DNA of 11,085 nt. Source: Planctomycetaceae bacterium (lineage in GTDB: Bacteria; Planctomycetota; Planctomycetia; Pirellulales; Pirellulaceae). The stretch covers positions 3,001 to 14,085 of the forward strand of contig DMPQ01000065.1 in assembly GCA_003455945.1 (NCBI GenBank), given 5' to 3'. The notes under the pieces were generated by a model. That model searched no databases, was not told the DNA's origin, and saw only the letters and a list, made by a program, of their open reading frames with translations. Below are positions 6,502 to 11,085 of the stretch, in pieces; the first letter of the stretch is position 1; each line of letters opens with the position of its first letter. The position numbers and the translations under genes are program-made.

Positions 6502-7737
6502 ATGAAGCTCGTGAATCTGATTCGCATCGTCGCGATGGCACTGCTGGTGCCTGCGACCGGGGTCGCGGTGGCCGCGATGGTCGTCGCCCCTCCGGCCTCG
6601 GAAGAGGCTGGCCTGATCGGAGCGGTCGAAACGCTTCCGGCTGCCGTCGTCGATGATGGTCGCCAGGACGCCGGAGATTATTCGCACGTCGTGCGTCTGA
6701 CTGCTTCCGGTGAACTTCTCGGAACGCTCGCATCGCTCGATGCTTCCGGCTCGGAAAACGCGATGGCCGGCGTGCCGGTTCGCATTTCGCAGCAGGGGGA
6801 GCTGGTCGCGCAGGTGGTGACCGACTCGAACGGACGATTCGTCGCTGCCGGGATCGCTCCGGGCATCTACAGCGTCGTCGCTCAGAACGATCAGACCATC
6901 GCGGCTTTCGGCGTGTATGCCGTTTCGCACGATGCGACCACTTCGGCGGTCGACTCGATCGAGTCGCTGGGTGTCGCGTCGGTCGATGCCGCGGAAGTGG
7001 CTCGCCTGCGTCGCATGTATCTCCCGTCGGCTCCGTTGACCGATGAGGAAGCGACCAACGAAGCGGTCTTCGCCAAGGCGATGCGTCAGTCGTACAAGGT
7101 GAGCCGTCAGATCGATCGGATCGACATGGTTCAGGTCGCTCGCGAGAACTCCTCGAAGAGCCCGGCCATTTCGATTCGCAACCAGATCGTGGCCGCTCCG
7201 GCCGGCCATCTGGGCGGACAGCTCTCGCAGATCTTCGGAGCTGCGGTCGACTTCCGGTCGGTCCGCTGCTTCCTGGTTCGCGACGGCGAGACCGTTGCCG
7301 AGGTTCCGTGCGATGCGAACGGCAAGTTCGCGTTCGACGGAGTCGAGGTCGGGCAGTACTCGTTCGTCGCGGCCGGCACCGGCGGCTTTGCTTCGCTCGG
7401 TCTGGAAGTCGTCGACGGCGGTAGCGTCGGCCTCGCCGACGGATCGCAGCTGGTCGGCAGCCTGATCGTCTCGCAGATCGCCGTGGCGCTCGTCGCTCAG
7501 GAGGATGCAGGTCCTGCTCCTCCGGCCGACGGTGGCAACGACGACACGGCCGGCTTCATCTTCGAAGGAGGTGGAGCAGGTGGTGGCTTCGGTGGCGGCG
7601 GCGGTGGCGGCGGCGGCGGTGGGCTCTTCAGCGCCCGCGGCCTGCTCATGCTCGGCGGCGGCATCGGTGTCGGTGTCGCGATCGGAGCCGGTGACGGCAA
7701 CGAACCGGCCAGCCCGGCGACGCTGACCGGTAACTGA
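6502..7737 (+). CDS. Secreted protein with two carboxypeptidase-regulatory-like repeats and a Gly-rich tail
   Basis: A 411-residue protein of unknown precise role, probably in the cell envelope. Residues 1-26 form a signal peptide: a Lys/Arg-containing start, a hydrophobic core and an AVA-type cleavage region. Two related beta-sandwich units follow. Unit 1 (about 63-142) contains AGVPVRISQQGELVAQVVTD, then SNGRFVAAGIAPGIYSVVA. Unit 2 (about 238-305) contains VRCFLVRDGETVAEVPCDAN, then GKFAFDGVEVGQYSFVAAG, with two Cys (256 and 270) on adjacent strands. This pattern (variable segment, D-x-N/D-G-x-F, then G-x-Y) is typical of CarboxypepD_reg/SpaA-like folds, which are structural or binding domains without catalysis. 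A helical segment lies between the units. Residues 356-374 are almost all Gly, with 11 consecutive, followed by the hydrophobic stretch LLMLGGGIGVGVAIGA (about 381-396) and a short polar end. It has its own promoter, strong ribosome binding site and terminator, and so probably forms a single-gene, well-expressed unit. Confidence 0.8.
   Translation: MKLVNLIRIVAMALLVPATGVAVAAMVVAPPASEEAGLIGAVETLPAAVVDDGRQDAGDYSHVVRLTASGELLGTLASLDASGSENAMAGVPVRISQQGELVAQVVTDSNGRFVAAGIAPGIYSVVAQNDQTIAAFGVYAVSHDATTSAVDSIESLGVASVDAAEVARLRRMYLPSAPLTDEEATNEAVFAKAMRQSYKVSRQIDRIDMVQVARENSSKSPAISIRNQIVAAPAGHLGGQLSQIFGAAVDFRSVRCFLVRDGETVAEVPCDANGKFAFDGVEVGQYSFVAAGTGGFASLGLEVVDGGSVGLADGSQLVGSLIVSQIAVALVAQEDAGPAPPADGGNDDTAGFIFEGGGAGGGFGGGGGGGGGGGLFSARGLLMLGGGIGVGVAIGAGDGNEPASPATLTGN
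7567..7623 (+). repeat. Glycine-codon (GGN) low-complexity tract
   Basis: Nineteen codons, of which all but one Ala and one Phe encode Gly, include an uninterrupted run of 11 Gly codons at 7591-7623, mostly GGC and GGT. This GC-rich microsatellite-like tract lies inside the 3' end of the secreted-protein gene and could vary in length by slippage. Confidence 0.9.
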
Positions 7738-7764
7738 TCGGTCTGCAGTCCGAACCAAAAGTCC

Positions 7765-7794
7765 AAGGACGCTCCTCACGGAGCGTCCTTTTTT
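7765..7794 (+). terminator. Rho-independent terminator
   Basis: AAGGACGCTCC (7765-7775) pairs perfectly with GGAGCGTCCTT (7780-7790) around a TCAC loop and runs into a T-rich tail (TTTT, then CGTTTC). The 11-bp perfect stem begins 28 nt after the stop at 7737. The left arm starts with AA, so the stem is also compatible with some termination from the opposite strand. Confidence 0.93.
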
Positions 7795-7984
7795 CGTTTC
7801 TTGACCTGAACGCTCGCGGGGGGCAGGGGCGTTCGAGGGTTACACCGCTCTCGCCGCAGTCATCCCGTCGTCGGTGACTTGCCGGTCGCTCTTTCGCCGT
7901 CTGCCGACTTCTGCTATTCCCCCTTTCCGTTCGTGTCCCGATCGCCCCGAGGTTCGATGCGCAGGAAGCGCGGAGACGGAACTC

Positions 7985-10900
7985 ATGGCCAGCAAGAAGC
8001 CGAACTTCACCAAGGCGCTCATCGCTCGCATCATCGCGATCGCCATCCTGATCGGGATGGGAGCTTTTGCGGTGCTGCAGAGCGGCAGCGGGAAGGGGCC
8101 CGGAGGAACGGGTGACGAGGTTGCCGCCGAAACTGCAGCTTCCGAGACAGACCCCTCGGCGAATACCGCTGGAGCAGCGACCGATCCCGCGAGCCCTGAG
8201 GGGGGCGAGTCGGCGGCTGTCGCGAGCCCGACCGGATCGACGCCGCGCCCGCCGATTACCCCTCCCAGTGCTCTCGGAAGTCGTGGAGCGAGCGGTGCTG
8301 ACTCGAACCCGGCTGGGTCCGGTTCAGGCAATGCGCTGACCTCCTTCGCTTCCACCGACTCATCTCCGGTATCGTCGTCGACTGTGGGTGGCGGAGGCTT
8401 CGGAGCTCGTCCTCCGGCGACTCCGCCAAGCGTTGCCGGATCCTCCGGAACCGATTCGCCGACCGTTCGTCAGCCCCCGGCTGCGTCTCCCTTCGGCGCG
8501 CCCCGTTCGAATCCGACCGATGCGACAGCTCCCGCCGGATCGGCCGCTCCGGCCGGTTCCCCGACTTTGCCTTCCGCAAGCCTCTCCGGAAGCACGCCCC
8601 GTTCGGGTCCGGCGGTCGGAAGTGCGAGCGGTCTCGGAGCGACGGAGCGACCTGAGGCACCGCCCTCAGCTCCCCCTTCGGCTCCGGCCCTGCGAACCTC
8701 GGGAGGAGGTTTTTCGTCCTCGTCGCCGACACCGTCAGCCCCACCATCGCTCCCTCCCGCGACCGGCCTCGGCGGAGCCCGTCCGTTTGGCGCCACGCCT
8801 CCCGCATCGCTCGCCTCCGGCTCGGCTGCTGGTTCCCCTTCGGCCGTACCTCCGTCCGGCGGCACCGGAACAACGCCTCTCGGCGAGTCGGCTTCCGGAG
8901 TCGGTAATGCGAACTCTCCTTCGATCGCGCCTCGAAATCCTCTCGCGGCAGCGGGGGCATCGGGAGCGCCGAGCGTCCCTCCGGCACCATCGATTCCGGC
9001 CGGAAGCGGCCTGAGTCGAGCGCTCGGAAGTGCAACGGCATCGATTTCGGGAGCGCCCTCGATCAGCAGCGGCTCGGCGGCTGACGCGGGCCTCACGGCT
9101 CGTCCCGATTCCGCAACCCCCTCGCCCCCTCCGTCGACACCGGGTAACGGGATCGGAACGGCCGTCGACATGACGACTCCGTCGGGCGATTCTCCTGTCG
9201 CTCCGTCGCTCGGCGGTCGGTCGTTTGCCGATCGATCGGCACCGACCGGAGACGGTTCGTTCGGCACCGCATCCGTGCCGCCGACGGCTCGGCCCGGTTC
9301 TGCTTCGCTGGGGGCACCTCGCTCGGACGGACCTCCGTCGTCGCTCGGTGCCGTTTCGGGAACTCCGTCCGCGACGTCCGCTCCCTCGCTCTCCGAAACC
9401 TCGGGCGCTTCAACTCCGACCGAAACCGACGACGCGACTCCGATTCGGATCACGGCGTCGGAGGATTCTCTTGCTACCGGCTCGAACCTGGCGGGCTCGA
9501 ATCCTTCGGGGATCGGCCGCGAGACAGCATCCGGCCGCGAGCCGTCTCCGGCTCCCGGCGGTTCGGCCTTCCGAGCTTCGGGGGCATTCGGAGATCGAGG
9601 GGCTCCCGGCGATTCGGCTTCACCCGCTCGTCCTTCGCCTCCTGCGTCGGGAGCGATCGGCAGTCTGTCGCCGTCAGGTCTTGCCGAGGTGCCTCCTCGG
9701 GGTGCCGAGTTCGGTAGTTCCTCGACCGCCCCGTCGAGCTCGTCCTCCGCGGGCTCGAATGCCTTCTCGTCGAGCCGCGGACCGGAGTCGGCCTCGTCCA
9801 TCGCCGTCGAACGCGTCGCCGATCGAACCGCGGCGGTTCCTGGAGACGCCCGTCTGGAACGAGTCCAGTCGCCGGCGTTGGTCATCGAGAAATCCGCTCC
9901 CGAAGAGCTCCGACTCGGCGAGCCGGCGGTCTTTCGGATCGTGGTCCGGAACACCGGAGACGCCGTGGCTCATGACGTCACCGTGACCGATCGCGTTCCC
10001 GAGGGAGCGACGTTTCGCGAGAGCGTGCCGGCGGCTGCCCGCAACGGTCGAGACGGCTTGGTCTGGGCGATCGGAGATCTCCAGCCGGGGCAGGAGACCG
10101 AGATCCGATCGACTCTGATCCCCGAGCGGACCGGCGAGATCGGATCGGTGGCGCAGGTCACCTTCCTGGCTCGAGCCGCGTCGCGTTCGCGAGTCACTCA
10201 GCCGGTCATCGGCCTGCAGGTGACCGCAGCGGAATCGGCTCGTGTCGGCGATGCGATCGAGGTCCGGCTGCGCATCAGCAATGACGGAGACGGCCTGGCG
10301 CAAGGGGTCATTCTCGAAACCGACATCGACCCGTCGTTGTCGCATCCGGCGGGGCGAGAACTCCGCTACGTCGTCGGCGATCTCCCTCCCGGCGAATCGC
10401 GCGACGTGACGCTGACTCTGACCGGTATTCGAGCGGCCGAAATCGTGCAGCGGTTCGTGGCTCACGGCGAGGGGATCGAGCCGGTCGAGAAGCCGCACCC
10501 GCTGGTCATCACGGCGCCGGAGTTGACTCTCGAGGTCGCCGGACCGTCGCTCCGATTTCTCGAACGGAAGGCGATCCATCGGTTGACGATCGGCAATCGC
10601 GGAACGGCGGCGGCCGAACAGGTCGAGCTGGTGGCGACGCTCCCTCAGGGGCTGAAGTTCGTCGCCGCCGACCAACAGGGGACCTACGACCCGAGGACCC
10701 ATGCCGTGTACTGGTCGCTGGTCGAACTGAATCCCGAGCAAGCCGGAACGGTCCGAATGGAGACGATTCCCGAGCAGACCGGGGAGTTCGCGATCGAGTA
10801 CCGAGTCGCCGCGATCCGGCTCGAACCGATCGTCGACCGCCAGACGATGATGGTTCGGCAGCTGGCCGAAGTCACCTTCGAGATCTCGGACGAGATCGAT

Positions 10901-11085
10901 CAGATCGAGGTCGAGAGCGAGACGGTCTATCGGATTTCGGTCGGCAACCAGGGGACCAAGGACTCGCGCCGCATCGCGATTCGACTCGAGTTCCCTCCGG
11001 GAATCGAGCCGACCGACGACATCTCGAGCCCGCTCCGTTTCCGCCGCGAAGGACGCACCATCGTCTTCGAGACGCTCGAACGGCT
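7985..11085 (+). CDS. Large membrane-anchored protein with disordered linker and DUF11-type repeats, 3' partial
   Basis: The frame is open without a stop from ATG 7985 to the window end (1033 complete codons), so the C-terminus is missing. The start has GGAG at 7972-7975, nine nt upstream, and no in-frame start lies in the nearby upstream sequence. The N-terminus is short and basic (KK at 4-5) and is followed by a hydrophobic segment at about 11-31, read as a signal anchor or uncleaved signal peptide. Residues of about 33-630 form a very long Pro/Ser/Gly/Ala/Thr-rich region that should be disordered. From about 631 come four divergent DUF11/CARDB-like beta-sandwich units (about 631-735, 739-835, 838-950 and 952 onward). 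They share a pattern of G-x-x-x-x-F/Y-R-I-x-V-x-N-x-G, then V-x-V-x-D-x-x-P-x-G, then W-x-x-G-x-L-x-P-G, as in EPAVFRIVVRNTGD and AVYWSLVELNPEQAGTV. Such repeats build extracellular stalks or adhesive surfaces. I infer a surface or envelope structural protein; the ligand is unknown. The gap before it holds only the preceding terminator and no convincing promoter. Confidence 0.88.
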   Translation, partial: MASKKPNFTKALIARIIAIAILIGMGAFAVLQSGSGKGPGGTGDEVAAETAASETDPSANTAGAATDPASPEGGESAAVASPTGSTPRPPITPPSALGSRGASGADSNPAGSGSGNALTSFASTDSSPVSSSTVGGGGFGARPPATPPSVAGSSGTDSPTVRQPPAASPFGAPRSNPTDATAPAGSAAPAGSPTLPSASLSGSTPRSGPAVGSASGLGATERPEAPPSAPPSAPALRTSGGGFSSSSPTPSAPPSLPPATGLGGARPFGATPPASLASGSAAGSPSAVPPSGGTGTTPLGESASGVGNANSPSIAPRNPLAAAGASGAPSVPPAPSIPAGSGLSRALGSATASISGAPSISSGSAADAGLTARPDSATPSPPPSTPGNGIGTAVDMTTPSGDSPVAPSLGGRSFADRSAPTGDGSFGTASVPPTARPGSASLGAPRSDGPPSSLGAVSGTPSATSAPSLSETSGASTPTETDDATPIRITASEDSLATGSNLAGSNPSGIGRETASGREPSPAPGGSAFRASGAFGDRGAPGDSASPARPSPPASGAIGSLSPSGLAEVPPRGAEFGSSSTAPSSSSSAGSNAFSSSRGPESASSIAVERVADRTAAVPGDARLERVQSPALVIEKSAPEELRLGEPAVFRIVVRNTGDAVAHDVTVTDRVPEGATFRESVPAAARNGRDGLVWAIGDLQPGQETEIRSTLIPERTGEIGSVAQVTFLARAASRSRVTQPVIGLQVTAAESARVGDAIEVRLRISNDGDGLAQGVILETDIDPSLSHPAGRELRYVVGDLPPGESRDVTLTLTGIRAAEIVQRFVAHGEGIEPVEKPHPLVITAPELTLEVAGPSLRFLERKAIHRLTIGNRGTAAAEQVELVATLPQGLKFVAADQQGTYDPRTHAVYWSLVELNPEQAGTVRMETIPEQTGEFAIEYRVAAIRLEPIVDRQTMMVRQLAEVTFEISDEIDQIEVESETVYRISVGNQGTKDSRRIAIRLEFPPGIEPTDDISSPLRFRREGRTIVFETLER

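Noticed and set aside
4944..6527. Minus-strand open frame (527 codons) opposite the helicase C-terminal half
   Set aside because: Shadow of the helicase frame; the + strand product has coherent family motifs while this translation is Arg/Gln/Asp-rich with none.
6148..7779. Minus-strand open frame (543 codons) across the helicase end, promoter gap and secreted-protein gene
   Set aside because: It runs through two real genes, a promoter and a ribosome binding site on the + strand and encodes no recognisable domain.
7801..7829. TTGACC at 7801-7806 as a promoter -35 box for the large anchored protein
   Set aside because: No acceptable -10 element lies at 16-18 nt spacing; the nearest AT-containing candidates are about 30 nt away.
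7879..8115. Small + strand open frame (78 codons) overlapping the start of the large anchored protein
   Set aside because: No ribosome binding site or domain; most of it overlaps the anchor-coding part of the real gene in another frame.
8470..9954. Minus-strand open frame (494 codons) rich in Gly, Ala, Pro and Glu
   Set aside because: It is the complement of the low-complexity linker of the + strand protein starting at 7985, whose frame continues unbroken into DUF11-like repeats.
1..11085. A new multi-gene defence, biosynthetic or mobile system
   Set aside because: The five genes are recognisable housekeeping or envelope types with no shared pathway, and I see no transposase, integrase, terminal repeats, CRISPR repeats or toxin-antitoxin pair.

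Overview
The window is high-GC bacterial DNA with five protein-coding genes, all on the + strand and separated by short gaps. Three features point to Planctomycetota: a long OstA/LptA-like repeat protein, a secreted carboxypeptidase-regulatory-like protein ending in a poly-glycine run plus a hydrophobic segment, and a very large protein combining a membrane anchor, a Pro/Ser/Gly/Ala linker and DUF11-type repeats. This assignment rests on protein architecture; no rRNA or other phylogenetic marker is present.

Layout. Bases 1-1857 hold the 3' part of an OstA/LptA-like gene whose start lies outside the window. A 177-nt gap follows with a perfect 9-bp hairpin and a weak promoter-like pair. Bases 2035-3843 encode oligoendopeptidase F (PepF, peptidase family M3B), with the zinc site visible. 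Its stop codon lies inside a 14-bp tandem duplication. After 83 nt, bases 3927-6359 encode a Ski2/Mtr4-like superfamily 2 helicase with a long low-complexity insert and a DSHCT-like C-terminus. A 142-nt gap carries the best promoter in the window (TTGAAA-17-TATCCT) and a strong Shine-Dalgarno. Bases 6502-7737 encode a secreted protein with two regulatory-like beta-sandwich repeats and a glycine-rich tail, closed by a textbook intrinsic terminator at 7765-7794. Bases 7985-11085 are the start of a very large cell-envelope protein that runs off the right end.

Functional picture. Three products probably act at or beyond the membrane (the OstA-like, CarboxypepD_reg-like and DUF11 proteins). Two are cytoplasmic housekeeping enzymes (PepF and the helicase). 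I see no shared pathway. pepF and the helicase gene may be co-transcribed; the secreted-protein gene looks like an independent single-gene transcription unit.

I found no mobile element, CRISPR array, tRNA, rRNA or defence/toxin module, and no convincing evidence of a new multi-gene system. The most notable items are the architecture of the last gene, the linker-containing Ski2-like helicase, the 14-bp duplication that separates the pepF and helicase reading frames, and the glycine/transmembrane tail of the secreted protein.
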